From Verrucomicrobiota bacterium (GTDB taxonomy: Bacteria > Verrucomicrobiota > Verrucomicrobiia > JABWAM01): a DNA stretch of 53,414 nucleotides. Position 1 is the first letter of the stretch, and every line of letters begins with the position of its first letter. The translations under genes and the position numbers were made by a program. The notes beneath the pieces were generated by a model. It was not told the DNA's origin. It saw nothing but the letters and a program-made list of their open reading frames with translations, and did no database searches. Shown here piece after piece: positions 1-7,147 of this stretch. The stretch covers positions 1 to 53,414 of the forward strand of contig JAHFSY010000019.1 in the NCBI GenBank assembly GCA_023269615.1, read 5' to 3'.

Positions 1-872
1 TACACGCACCCTTGCGGATCGCGCAGGATTTCGCGCGTCACGCCCTTGATGACGAGCGTGGTCCCGATTGTGCTGTTCCACTGCCCCGGCTCGACAGCAC
101 CACTCGCAACCTGCGACGCGCAACCATCCGTCATGCCCGCCATCACGCGCGTTCCCTCGGCAAGGCCGGTTTCCTTCGCGATTTTCCCCGTGACCTTTCC
201 AATCACGGTTCCGGGGGCCACCACTTTCGGAAGACGGTCGCGCGGAATGCCCAGCTTCGTTTCAATGAAATCCGGCCAGCGTTGTTCGATGAGATCGTAA
301 CCGGTCTTGAGCGCATTCGTGTAGTCGCTCATTTGAAAATTTCCAGTAAGTTTTCCCAGGATGAAGTCCGTGGGACTCAGAAATCGCGCCGCCCGCGCAT
401 AACGTGCGGCGTCATGGCGTTGAAGCCAGAGAATACGGGGCAAGGCGAATGACGCGTTGAAGCGGTAGCCGAGTTTTTCCGAGAGCGCGGAGCCTGCTTC
501 CTGCACCTCGCGCGCCTCGGTGGCGGCACGTCCGTCGTTGTACATGATCGCCATGCCGAGCGACTCACCCTTGGAATCCACCATGCACACCGTGCCGGAA
601 GTGGACGTGACGGAAATGCCCTGGATGGCACCGGATGATTTCTCAAGAGCCTGGCGCAACGCATGCACGACAGCGTTCCACCAGTCCGTTGGATCTTGCT
701 CGAACCATCCCGACGGTAATTTTGTGGATGTTTCCAGCGGGAACGGTGTTTCCGCGCTGGTGACAATCGAGCCTTTTCGATCGCACACCACGACCCGCGC
801 GCCCTGCGTGCCGACGTCCATGCCGAGATAAAGCGGCTCGATTGAAGCGGCGCGTTTGGATTTTTCAGGCAT
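1..872 (-). CDS. FGGY-family carbohydrate kinase (N-terminal part)
   Basis: This open frame starts at an ATG at 872 and is still open at the left edge, so about 290 N-terminal residues are visible and the C-terminal half is missing. The N-terminal MPEKSKR tail leads into YLGMDVGTQGARVVV, the first phosphate-binding motif of the actin-like ATPase fold found in FGGY sugar kinases. Further on, MYNDGRA is the sugar-binding loop, and TDGCASQVASGA and STIGTTLVIKG match the start of domain II. FGGY kinases phosphorylate sugars such as xylulose, ribulose or glycerol with ATP in the cytoplasm. The MYND loop resembles D-ribulokinase-type members more than classical XylB, but that is recall, so the substrate stays open. 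It lies downstream of the cupin gene on the same strand, separated by two palindromic repeats. Confidence 0.85.
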   Translation of the reverse strand, partial: MPEKSKRAASIEPLYLGMDVGTQGARVVVCDRKGSIVTSAETPFPLETSTKLPSGWFEQDPTDWWNAVVHALRQALEKSSGAIQGISVTSTSGTVCMVDSKGESLGMAIMYNDGRAATEAREVQEAGSALSEKLGYRFNASFALPRILWLQRHDAARYARAARFLSPTDFILGKLTGNFQMSDYTNALKTGYDLIEQRWPDFIETKLGIPRDRLPKVVAPGTVIGKVTGKIAKETGLAEGTRVMAGMTDGCASQVASGAVEPGQWNSTIGTTLVIKGVTREILRDPQGCV

Positions 873-882
873 GATGGGAAAT

Positions 883-939
883 GTAGCTGCGTTCGCAAGA
901 ACGCGGCCCTCGCGGCCAAATCCTTGCGGATTCGGCTAC
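883..939. repeat. Palindromic repeat family A, copy 1
   Basis: Imperfect palindrome opening with GTAGCTGCGTTCGCAAGAA and closing with TTGCGGATTCGGCTAC. It belongs to a family of nine copies in the window, all intergenic, all bounded by GTAGC and GCTAC. This copy and the next lie 55 bp apart between the cupin and sugar kinase genes. Confidence 0.85.
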
Positions 940-994
940 AGAGAGGGAAACACGGCACGGGTTCAAGCTCAACCGCCGGTCTGCTCTTCCGACT

Positions 995-1050
995 GTAGCT
1001 GCGTTCGCAAGAAGGCGGCCCGCCGTCCAAACACTGGCGTGTTCGGCTAC
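995..1050. repeat. Palindromic repeat family A, copy 2
   Basis: Second copy in the cupin-kinase gap. The left arm is the CGCAAGA subtype, but the right arm carries CTGGCG, so the arms pair less well than in other copies. This looks like a decaying or recombined copy. Confidence 0.8.
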
Positions 1051-1074
1051 ATTCCCGCAAGACACCATCCACCC

Positions 1075-1413
1075 TCACACAAACGTCAACGGTCCATCAA
1101 AACTGGTGAGGCTCAGAACCTCCGTCTTTGCGACATGCGGGCCGTGCTTCACGCCCTTGGGCACGTAGAAAAAGGTTCCCGTAGTGTAAGTGACGCCCGA
1201 CTCCTCCCATTCACCCGAGAGGATGTAAACGGATTCGTTGGCCTCGGGATGCGTGTGGGCGGGAATGACGGATCCCTTCGTGAATTTGCGCAGGATGGTG
1301 ACCCCACCCGTCACCTCATCCTTGCGGAGAATCAAAAGCTCCACGCCGTCATAGGGCCCAGCCTGCCACTTCTTGTCCTTTGCAAGCGTCGTGTACGGAT
1401 ACATGCCCTCCAT
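1075..1413 (-). CDS. ChrR-like cupin domain protein
   Basis: A protein of about 112 residues made of a single cupin barrel. The metal-binding signature is visible as PAHTHPEANESVYILSGEW (two His and Glu of cupin motif 1) and YVPKGVKHGPH (His of motif 2). The order and spacing match the ChrR/cupin_7 type, which binds Zn or another metal and is found in anti-sigma factors and small oxygenase-like enzymes. No catalytic role can be assigned. The start is uncertain: ATG 1413 and ATG 1404 are both possible, and neither has a well-spaced Shine-Dalgarno (a GGAGGG lies only one base from ATG 1404). It follows rpsR on the same strand after 52 bp, so it may share its transcript. Confidence 0.85.
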   Translation of the reverse strand: MEGMYPYTTLAKDKKWQAGPYDGVELLILRKDEVTGGVTILRKFTKGSVIPAHTHPEANESVYILSGEWEESGVTYTTGTFFYVPKGVKHGPHVAKTEVLSLTSFDGPLTFV

Positions 1414-1465
1414 CCAACACGCCCAAACAGAAATTGCAAGGCGCAAGCATCCCCCTGCGGGAATG

Positions 1466-1699
1466 CTACTTGATCAGCAGGACGTTGCGGGAGCGTTTTA
1501 CGGCCGTGGCCATGCGGCGCTGGAAATGCGCGGGGAGGCCTGTGTAATAACGGCTGAGAATGCGGCCCTGCTCGGTGACGAATTTCTTGAGGACTTCCAC
1601 ATTGCGAAAATCGAGGTCCTCAAAACCGATGTTCGGACGACGGCGGGCGGAAGCAGACAGCGTCTTCTTCCGCTTGGAGAATTTCATTTTCTTGCTCAT
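1466..1699 (-). CDS. rpsR: Ribosomal protein bS18
   Basis: 77-residue small-subunit ribosomal protein. The family core is plain: NIGFEDLDFRNVEVLKKFVT followed by GRILSRYYTGLPAHFQRRMA and a basic tail ending in RSRNVLLIK. Length and composition are typical. It has no cysteines, so it is the zinc-free form. The ATG overlaps the rpmB stop by four bases (ATGA), indicating translational coupling. In many bacteria rpsR sits with rpsF, ssb and rplI; here it is paired with rpmB instead, which suggests a rearranged ribosomal gene layout or use of dispersed copies. Confidence 0.97.
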   Translation of the reverse strand: MSKKMKFSKRKKTLSASARRRPNIGFEDLDFRNVEVLKKFVTEQGRILSRYYTGLPAHFQRRMATAVKRSRNVLLIK

Positions 1700-1965
1700 G
1701 ATGTCTTGAGGACTCCGGCATCCAGGAGGCTGCGGTAAATGCCGCGCTTCTTCATGGTGCGCAATCCGTTGGCGGAGACCTTGATGCTGACGAAGCGTTT
1801 CAACTCAGGCACGTAGAGTCTCCGGTTCTGGAGATTGGGGAAAAACTTGCGCGGATTGATGGCCGTGGTCTTGATGCCGATACCGCCGCTCTTTTTCGAC
1901 AAGCCGCGGCGGCGGATGACGCGTCCCGTCATCGGTCGTTTTCCAGTGATTGCGCAAAGCCTCAT
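1696..1965 (-). CDS. rpmB: Ribosomal protein bL28
   Basis: 89-residue large-subunit protein. It begins MRLCAITGKRPMTGRVIRRR, the standard bL28 start, and carries RRLYVPELKRFVSIKVSANG and the GLRTMKKRGI segment. Only one cysteine is present, so this is the zinc-free type. Translation should start at ATG 1965, preceded by AGAGGA at a spacing of seven bases. That Shine-Dalgarno lies in the 3' arm of a small hairpin (see the leader entry). It is the first gene of the rpmB-rpsR pair, and upstream lies a 214-bp inserted element that separates it from rfbA. Confidence 0.97.
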   Translation of the reverse strand: MRLCAITGKRPMTGRVIRRRGLSKKSGGIGIKTTAINPRKFFPNLQNRRLYVPELKRFVSIKVSANGLRTMKKRGIYRSLLDAGVLKTS

Positions 1966-2031
1966 AAAATAGTCCTCTCGAAAGAGAGCCGCGCACTGTG
2001 CATAGAAACAGCGCGCGGTGCAAGAAAAATC
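1966..2031 (-). promoter_or_regulatory. Structured 5' leader of rpmB-rpsR
   Basis: Read on the minus strand, the mRNA leader contains two hairpins before the rpmB ATG. The distal one (1989-2018) pairs CCGCGCGCTG with CAGTGCGCGG, with one wobble pair and a ten-base loop. The proximal one (1975-1988) pairs CTCTC with GAGAG around TTTC, and its 3' arm contributes to the AGAGGA Shine-Dalgarno. This geometry could let the pair be autoregulated by a ribosomal protein, but no ligand is known. The fold is seen in sequence; the regulation is inference. Confidence 0.5.
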
Positions 2032-2043
2032 ATCCCAGGTTCA

Positions 2044-2257
2044 GGGCTTACGCATTTGGAATCGGTTCGTCATTCCTGTGCCTCTTGCGCCTCCTTGTGG
2101 CCATTTTCCGCGTTCCGAACAGACGGATTGGCCGCAAAGAGGCACAAAAAGCACAAGGTAATCACCCAGCATCCCGATTTTTTTCATCGGTGGATTGTGA
2201 TCAAGACCTATCCATCCAGATTTGGAAGAACCTCGGAGTCCAAATGCGTAAGCCTTG
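2044..2257. mobile_element. 214-bp palindrome-ended element with 12-bp flanking direct repeat
   Basis: The element begins GGGCTTACGCATTTGGA and ends TCCAAATGCGTAAGCCTTG, giving inverted ends of about 15 bp. The 12-mer ATCCCAGGTTCA occurs immediately before it (2032-2043) and immediately after it (2258-2269), as expected for a target-site duplication or a recombination footprint. Inside are long complementary stretches (CTTGCGCCTCCTTGTGGCC and the matching GGCCGCAAAGAGGCAC region). No coding capacity is seen. A relative lies at 18430-18598 and a solo end at 17064-17077. It fills almost all of the 301-bp gap between rfbA and rpmB. Confidence 0.7.
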
Positions 2258-2266
2258 ATCCCAGGT

Positions 2267-3010
2267 TCACTTCCTCTTGAGACTCCCGGCCACCATCTGG
2301 TTGGCCTCGAGCAAGCCTTCGTGCGATTCGCCGGCGTCGGCCCACCAGCCTTTCAGGATTTCATGGCGGAGTTTGCCTCTCTTCAAATAAGCGTTGTTGA
2401 GGTCGGTGACTTCCAGCTCGCCGCGGCCGGAGGGCTTCAGCGTCCGGATGAGGTCGAAGACGTGGGCGTCGTACATGTAAATTCCGATCACCGCGAAATT
2501 CGACTTCGGCTTCTTCGGCTTTTCCTCGATGCCGATGATTTGTCCGTTCTTGAACACGGGGACGCCGTACGGGCGGGCGTCCTTCATCTGCTTGAGATAG
2601 ACGAGCGCGCCATCCTCCATTTTTTCAAACTTTCGGACGCCGTCGGCGATCCCTTTTTCGACCAGGTTGTCACCAAGGATCACGACCACGCGATGGCCCT
2701 TGGCAAACGGCTCGGCGAGTCCCAGCGCCTGGGCAATCCCGCCCTCGCCCTCTTGATAGGCGTAGTTCATGTGGTCGAGACCGAAATCTTTTCCATTTCC
2801 GAGAAGGCGCAGGAAATCACCCGCATTGGTGCCGCCCGTCACGACCAGCACATCGCGAATGCCGGCGTCCACGAGCGTCTGGATCGGATAAAAGATCATC
2901 GGCTTGTCATAAACGTGCAGCAGATGCTTGTTGGTGATGCGCGTGAGCGGGCGGAGACGCGTGCCGAGGCCGCCGGCGAGGACGATGCCTTTGATGGGTT
3001 TTGAGTTCAT
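2267..3010 (-). CDS. rfbA: Glucose-1-phosphate thymidylyltransferase (RfbA/RmlA type)
   Basis: 247-residue nucleotidyltransferase that makes dTDP-glucose from dTTP and glucose-1-phosphate, the first step toward dTDP-deoxysugars. The nucleotide-binding loop is GIVLAGGLGTRLRPLTRITN, followed by KHLLHVYDKPMIFYP, where the lysine binds sugar phosphate. GDNLVEKGI carries the metal-binding aspartate and IGIEEKPKKPKSNFAVIGIY the second conserved segment. The length is the short form of the family. It lies 78 bp downstream of rfbB on the same strand. Its stop codon lies inside the 12-bp repeat that flanks the inserted element. A different sugar-1-phosphate specificity cannot be excluded, but the rfbB neighbour supports the call. 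Confidence 0.92.
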   Translation of the reverse strand: MNSKPIKGIVLAGGLGTRLRPLTRITNKHLLHVYDKPMIFYPIQTLVDAGIRDVLVVTGGTNAGDFLRLLGNGKDFGLDHMNYAYQEGEGGIAQALGLAEPFAKGHRVVVILGDNLVEKGIADGVRKFEKMEDGALVYLKQMKDARPYGVPVFKNGQIIGIEEKPKKPKSNFAVIGIYMYDAHVFDLIRTLKPSGRGELEVTDLNNAYLKRGKLRHEILKGWWADAGESHEGLLEANQMVAGSLKRK

Positions 3011-3088
3011 GCGGAGAAAGTTGCTGGTTTGTTTGGGAGTGATCTAGGAACAAAAACTGAATGCTGATCGCTGAAGGCTTCCGAGCCT

Positions 3089-4090
3089 TCAGGCATAATT
3101 TTTTTTGTAATAAGCACGGAAGGAGGAGTCCTTGAGGCGAAGCCACCATGCGATATTTTTACGGTACCAGCTTACGGTGTCGGCGAGGCCTGCCTTGAAA
3201 CTCATCTGAGGTTTCCAGCCAAGCTCGCGCTGCGACTTGGAACAATCCACGGCGTAACGCCGGTCGTGCCCCGGGCGGTCTTTCACATGGCGGATCAGCG
3301 TGGCGGGCTTGCCGAGGAGGCGGAGAATCTCACGGATGATGAGAAGGTTGGGTGGCTCGGAGCCGATGCCGAAGTTGTAGATTTCCCCGGCGCGCCCGCG
3401 CTCCAGGGCGAGGAGAATTCCACGGCAATGATCCTCCACATGAATCCAGTCGCGCTTCTGCTGCCCATCGCCGTACACGGGCAGCGGGATGTCATGCATC
3501 GCGTTGGTGATCATGAGCGGGACGAGTTTTTCCGGAAATTGATGAGGTCCGTAATTGTTGGTGCAACGCGTGATGACGACATTCATTCCGTGCGTGCGAT
3601 GGAAGGCAAGGCAGCAGAGGTCGGCCGCGGCCTTGCTGGCGGAATAGGGTGAGCTGGGAAGCAGGGCGCCGTCCTCGCGGGCGCGGCCCTTGCCGGGAAT
3701 CGAGCCGTAGACTTCATCGGTGGAAATCTGGACGAAGCGCTTCACGCCGCCGGCGCGCGCGGCATCGAGCAGGTTCTGCGTGCCAAGCGTGTTGGTGCGG
3801 AGGAACGGGGAGGCGTCGAGCACGCTGCGATCCACGTGGCTCTCGGCGGCGAAGTTGACGATCGCCTCGGGGCGAAAACGGCTGATGATGGCGCGCATGG
3901 CGTTTGAGGCGATGTCCGCCCGCGCGAAGCGGAGGCGCTTGTGGCGTGCGAGGTCGGCGAGGTTTCCCCCGCGTCCTGCGTAGGTGAGAAGGTCCACGTT
4001 GAGGACGCGCGCCGAGGGACGGCGTGCAAGCAGCAGCCGGATGAAATGGCTCCCGATGAATCCACATCCGCCTGTGACCAGAATGTTCAT
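3089..4090 (-). CDS. rfbB: dTDP-glucose 4,6-dehydratase
   Basis: 333-residue short-chain dehydrogenase of the extended type that converts dTDP-glucose to dTDP-4-keto-6-deoxyglucose, using bound NAD. The Rossmann motif GGCGFIGSHFIRLLL is at the N-terminus. The catalytic segment has STDEVYGS and the YSASKAA tyrosine-lysine pair, and ESHVDRSV and RCTNNYGPHQFPEKL are family signatures. It is upstream of rfbA in the same orientation. The next steps of rhamnose synthesis (rfbC, rfbD) are not in the window, so the keto sugar may instead feed an amino-sugar pathway. The DegT-type aminotransferase at 31.9 kb is a candidate user, although it is far away. Confidence 0.95.
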   Translation of the reverse strand: MNILVTGGCGFIGSHFIRLLLARRPSARVLNVDLLTYAGRGGNLADLARHKRLRFARADIASNAMRAIISRFRPEAIVNFAAESHVDRSVLDASPFLRTNTLGTQNLLDAARAGGVKRFVQISTDEVYGSIPGKGRAREDGALLPSSPYSASKAAADLCCLAFHRTHGMNVVITRCTNNYGPHQFPEKLVPLMITNAMHDIPLPVYGDGQQKRDWIHVEDHCRGILLALERGRAGEIYNFGIGSEPPNLLIIREILRLLGKPATLIRHVKDRPGHDRRYAVDCSKSQRELGWKPQMSFKAGLADTVSWYRKNIAWWLRLKDSSFRAYYKKNYA

Positions 4091-4447
4091 GAGAGGTTTG
4101 GTCTACCAGATCAGGTGCCATTCGTAAACGCACATGTGCGTTGAATGAATCGCAGTTCTCAGGAAAACGGAGGGACACGCTCCGTCGTGTCCATGGGTGT
4201 CGAAGTCACTGGCGGTTCATTGTACCGCGAAACGGGATTACACCCGGTTCGTCGCTCTCGAAAAAGATTTCTTGCCGCAATTTCATTCGTGACGTGGGTG
4301 GACACGACGGAGCGTGTCCCTCCGTTTTTTGTCGAGGAAAGTTGAAGATAAATACCCGAGGGGTTGAGTCTCCCACCGCCAGGTGACGGGAGTTCCTCGA
4401 CTTTCCACGGGGTTGCGGCTTATAGCTTGCGCCACCACCTCATTCCA
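4091..4447. other. Gene-free gap between rfbB and the lipoate ligase-like gene
   Basis: 357 bp between divergent genes. It holds a 165-bp structure with perfect 29-bp inverted ends (listed separately) and a short AT-richer stretch before the plus-strand gene. No convincing gene or promoter was identified in the remainder. Confidence 0.7.
4164..4328. repeat. 165-bp segment bounded by perfect 29-bp inverted repeats (family B)
   Basis: The left end (4164-4192) begins AAAACGGAGGGACACGCTCC; the right end (4300-4328) is its exact reverse complement over 29 bp. Each arm is itself a hairpin, because GGACACG pairs with CGTGTCC around CTCCGT. The same 29-mer recurs exactly at 18295-18323 and with one change at 27527-27696, where another element interrupts it. 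No flanking target duplication was found and there is no coding content. Confidence 0.8.
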
Positions 4448-5143
4448 ATGGCCAGCCACGAGTCCTGGTATTTTCTCGAACACGACAGACGCCCACCCGC
4501 CTGGAACATGGCGTGCGATGAATGGCTGCTCTCACGCGCAGAATGGCTGGCGCGCCCCGTGTTGCGGACCTACGCTTGGGACCGTCCATCCGTGAGCATC
4601 GGATACTTTCAGGTGTTCCCCGAAAATTTTCCCAACGTGGTTCGCCGCCCCACCGGAGGAGCGCTCGTGGTGCACGACGCGGACCTCACATTCACCGTGA
4701 CGCTGCCCCCATCCCACCCATGGCGCAGGTTGGGGTCGGTCGAACGCTACGCCCTCATCCATGAACGCGTGGCGCGCGTTTTTGAGCGTCGAGGCGTTTC
4801 CTCCTCGCTTGCGATGAAGGGTTCCAATGAAACCACGACTCTCAAGCGCCATCGCGATCCGTCACTTTGTTTCGCCCAACACTCGCGTTACGATGTGATC
4901 GTCCATGGAGTGAAGGTTGCGGGCGGCGCCCAGCGCGTCACGCGGGAAGGCCTTCTGCACCAGGGGAGCATCCAGGGAGGAGACCATTGGCGCGTCTCGT
5001 CCGACGAGCTGCGACTCGCGTGGGAATCATTCGGCGCACGCTTCACGAGCCTGCACCTTGCGGCGGATGAGGAAGAGGTGGTTTCCGGGCTGGCCGCGAG
5101 CAAGTACTCCACACGGGAATGGAATCATCGCGTGCGGGCGTGA
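4448..5143 (+). CDS. Lipoate-protein ligase A / biotin-lipoyl ligase family protein
   Basis: 231 residues counted from ATG 4448. An upstream in-frame extension to 4364 is repeat-adjacent and does not look like protein. The family fold is marked by ESWYFLEHDRRPPAWNMACD, RRPTGGALVVHDADLTFT (the RR-TGGG/A-VxHD lipoyl-AMP loop) and YDVIVHGVKVAGGAQR, where the lysine in GVKVAGGAQR corresponds to the catalytic lysine of LplA. Members transfer lipoate or octanoate to E2 and GcvH proteins in the cytoplasm. The protein is short and lacks the C-terminal accessory domain of E. coli LplA, so an octanoyltransferase or other acyl-transfer role is also possible. It stands alone on the plus strand. Confidence 0.85.
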   Translation: MASHESWYFLEHDRRPPAWNMACDEWLLSRAEWLARPVLRTYAWDRPSVSIGYFQVFPENFPNVVRRPTGGALVVHDADLTFTVTLPPSHPWRRLGSVERYALIHERVARVFERRGVSSSLAMKGSNETTTLKRHRDPSLCFAQHSRYDVIVHGVKVAGGAQRVTREGLLHQGSIQGGDHWRVSSDELRLAWESFGARFTSLHLAADEEEVVSGLAASKYSTREWNHRVRA

Positions 5144-5162
5144 GTTGGCACTGCTTTCCGTA

Positions 5163-5190
5163 ACGGAGGGATGCGCTCCGTCGCGTCCAC
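5163..5190. repeat. Family B palindrome, degenerate copy
   Basis: ACGGAGGGATGCGCTCCGTC is followed by GCGTCC, a relative of the 29-bp family B repeat with altered arms. The downstream words ACGGGTTCAAGGGA recur after the copy at 7290. It lies 20 bp after the lipoate ligase-like gene and could act as an RNA hairpin at its 3' end, though no T-tract follows. Confidence 0.6.
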
Positions 5191-5235
5191 GGGTTCAAGG
5201 GAATGTTAAAATGTGACAGTTTCGGGAGAGCGGCG

Positions 5236-5571
5236 TCACAAAATCCAGCTTCTCAGCCATTCGGACGTGGCGGGAAAGTGGAGGTTCATAAACATGAGAA
5301 AACCAATAAGGATCGGAACCGCAAGAATCCAGAAGCCCAAATGAAGGACATTCAGTAAAATAAACCGCTTCCAATCCGACACTCGTACCAGGAGAAATAT
5401 CTGAATCGCCACCGCCAACAGAAACTGAATTCGAAAATACCATGGTGTGGAGAGGAAATGGTGCAGGACGATGATGTTTCCGATATAGATTAATCCATCC
5501 AACAGGGCGCAAAGACAAAACACGGGTATTTTGACCGCATAACTGGCATCCACTTCGACACCGCCCTTCAC
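5236..5571 (-). CDS. Small membrane protein of unknown function
   Basis: 111 residues starting at a GTG that overlaps the stop of the upstream gene (GTGA), so it is translationally coupled to it. The protein has three or four hydrophobic stretches: IPVFCLCALLDGLIYIGNII, FRIQFLLAVAIQIFLLVRV, and FILLNVLHLGFWILAVPIL running into IGFLMFMNL. It should sit in the inner membrane. I recognise no family. The coupling to a secreted Ig-like protein suggests the two act together, but nothing shows what they do. Confidence 0.65.
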   Translation of the reverse strand: MKGGVEVDASYAVKIPVFCLCALLDGLIYIGNIIVLHHFLSTPWYFRIQFLLAVAIQIFLLVRVSDWKRFILLNVLHLGFWILAVPILIGFLMFMNLHFPATSEWLRSWIL

Positions 5572-5999
5572 TGGTGCATCCCCTTGAGAGCTGGTACGAC
5601 GCTTGGCTCTGACAATTTTCCGGGCTTCAATTTGTTGCGGCTCGCTTGGTCATGTTGTCCTTTGACGGTAATGACAACACCGTTGGTGGACGCTGGACTC
5701 GAGGCAATTGCACCGAAAAACTCGCCCGCAAATAAATCATCCTTCGCGCGCGCAACGATCAGGAGGCCGGATGTTTGATTGGTAAATGAAACGGTGAAAG
5801 CGCCCTTGGAATCAGTGTTTGTTTGTCCGGCGATTTCATTGGCGACGCAAGATCGCCAATAATAGGCAACCACTCTGGCATCCTTGACTGGCTTTCCAGA
5901 TGCCGTAACCACCTGCCCCGAAAGCGTGATGGCATCAGCACACCACGCGGCGAGTGGAGCGAGGCAAAGCACAATCGCAACAGTTTTCCTGAGGTTCAT
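5568..5999 (-). CDS. Secreted protein with a carboxypeptidase-regulatory-like domain
   Basis: About 143 residues from ATG 5999, which gives a clean signal peptide (MNLRKTVAIVLCLAPLAAWC then ADA). A longer frame to 6053 exists but would bury the signal. The mature part reads ITLSGQVVTASGKPVKDARV and later TNTDSKGAFTVSFT, the pattern of the transthyretin-like, carboxypeptidase-regulatory beta-sandwich used as a binding or spacer module in exported proteins. The tail is polar and probably disordered. It is the first gene of a two-gene unit with the membrane protein at 5236-5571. The function is unknown. Confidence 0.7.
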   Translation of the reverse strand: MNLRKTVAIVLCLAPLAAWCADAITLSGQVVTASGKPVKDARVVAYYWRSCVANEIAGQTNTDSKGAFTVSFTNQTSGLLIVARAKDDLFAGEFFGAIASSPASTNGVVITVKGQHDQASRNKLKPGKLSEPSVVPALKGMHQ

Positions 6000-6204
6000 T
6001 TCAATTCGATGCGTGGCCATGTCATCAGGGTAAGCATGCTGATTGGTACACATCGAACGTTCATCAACCGGTTCCCGTTGTCACGATTTTTCCAGAACCC
6101 AAGCGAGCCGAGCACATCATCGACGGCTCGGATGGAATTTGAAAATGATGTGGGTCCCGCCCGCTCGATGCAGGCGGAACCCACACCCTGGCTTCATCTC
6201 TTCT

Positions 6205-6726
6205 TCAAGAGTACTTGATCTCGATCTTGAAGCCTTCCGGCGCATGACGCAATATGACGTCTTTTGGTTTTCCGCCGGGCGCCTTATTCTGCTGATTGAT
6301 CCGTTCAACCTGTCTCCGTAGGGTTTCACGAGCGTTTTCAAACTCATTCTCATTCCAAGGCTCTGATGATTTCAGGAAGACGGGAAGGTTCCACCAAGAA
6401 CAGGATGCCTCGGGGAGCACGTCGCGCCCCAACGTCTGCAGAGCCTGTATCGTGTCTTCCTGCTCCTGCATGCGACCATGAGCTCGAACCATACGGTTGT
6501 GTTCCAAGTTCGGCGTCACCGGTTGAACATCCGCCGGGATGTTGACTACTACGCGCTGATCTATCCGTGAGACGGGAATTGCCATTCCTGCGCCATGCTC
6601 CTCCTTCGGGATGGAGTCATGCAGCTTGGTCAGGCAACCCGCGAGTCCTGCCAGCGCGATGAGCAATCTGATGATGTTGTTGATTCCAAACGGCGTCTTG
6701 GCGCCATTTTTCTTAATTTTTTTCAT
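6205..6726 (-). CDS. Putative lipoprotein of unknown function
   Basis: 173 residues if begun at ATG 6726 (MKKIKKNGAKTPFG). A hydrophobic stretch IIRLLIALAGLAGC ends in a lipobox (LAGC), so the protein is probably exported and lipid-anchored. The mature part contains VVVNIPADVQPVTPNLEHNR, a Glu/Gln-rich helix region (GRMQEQEDTIQALQTLGRD) and a second one (ARETLRRQVERINQQNK) before a C-terminal strand. No domain is recognised. It lies 64 bp downstream of the HipB-like regulator on the same strand, in the place where a hipA kinase would be expected, and is likely cotranscribed with it. Confidence 0.65.
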   Translation of the reverse strand: MKKIKKNGAKTPFGINNIIRLLIALAGLAGCLTKLHDSIPKEEHGAGMAIPVSRIDQRVVVNIPADVQPVTPNLEHNRMVRAHGRMQEQEDTIQALQTLGRDVLPEASCSWWNLPVFLKSSEPWNENEFENARETLRRQVERINQQNKAPGGKPKDVILRHAPEGFKIEIKYS

Positions 6727-6790
6727 ATGATGTTTTGCTTTTTTTGTTGGTTTCAATGGTGTTCCTCTGAACACCATCGACTTCCAAACA

Positions 6791-7141
6791 TCACTTGTCC
6801 TTCCATGTCCACTTCTTCGATGTCTTGGTAGACGCCCTCGTCCCGGTGGCGCGCAGCCGCAACTTTCCGCGCATCTTCAGGCGGGACATGGGGCTGGGGA
6901 CGGGTTCCGGAATGAGAGCGTTGAAGCCCTCGATCAATTGGAGTGCGCGGCACACACGCACCAGGCCTGACAACTGCGTCGCAACCTCTCCTGATTCCAT
7001 CCGCTCGACGGTTCGTTTTGAAACGCCGGCTTGATCGGCCAATTCCGCCTGTGTCAGGTTTCGATCGAGGCGGATCCTCGCCAGCCGTTCGCCCACCTCA
7101 TGCAGAATGACTTCGTCCGTCATAGCATTTGATATGTTCAT
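6791..7141 (-). CDS. XRE-family regulator, HipB-like orphan antitoxin
   Basis: 116 residues from ATG 7141 (MNISNAMTDEV; ATG 7123 is an alternative). The helix-turn-helix spans roughly residues 15-70: RLARIRLDRNLTQAELADQA then GVSKRTVERMESGEVATQL. After it come LPEP-like (ALIPEPVPSP), LKMRGKLRLRATG and the terminal KKWTWKDK. That tail order is what I recall from HipB-type antitoxins encoded just before hipA kinases. No hipA follows; the next gene is a lipoprotein. DNA-binding and self-repression are expected for the family, and two operator-like direct repeats lie in its promoter. A function independent of toxin control is possible. Confidence 0.8.
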   Translation of the reverse strand: MNISNAMTDEVILHEVGERLARIRLDRNLTQAELADQAGVSKRTVERMESGEVATQLSGLVRVCRALQLIEGFNALIPEPVPSPMSRLKMRGKLRLRATGTRASTKTSKKWTWKDK

Positions 7142-7147
7142 AATACG

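Noticed and set aside
883..1050. CRISPR array from spaced palindromes
   Set aside because: Only two degenerate copies with a 55-bp gap, part of a dispersed family; no repeat-spacer regularity and no cas genes.
856..1473. 205-residue plus-strand frame across the cupin region
   Set aside because: It crosses two palindromic repeats and runs antisense to the cupin gene with metal-binding residues intact.
5140..5170. Second sigma-54 promoter (TTGGCACTGCTTTCCG)
   Set aside because: The GC doublet at -12 is missing at the correct distance, and it lies at the end of a gene facing no downstream plus-strand gene.
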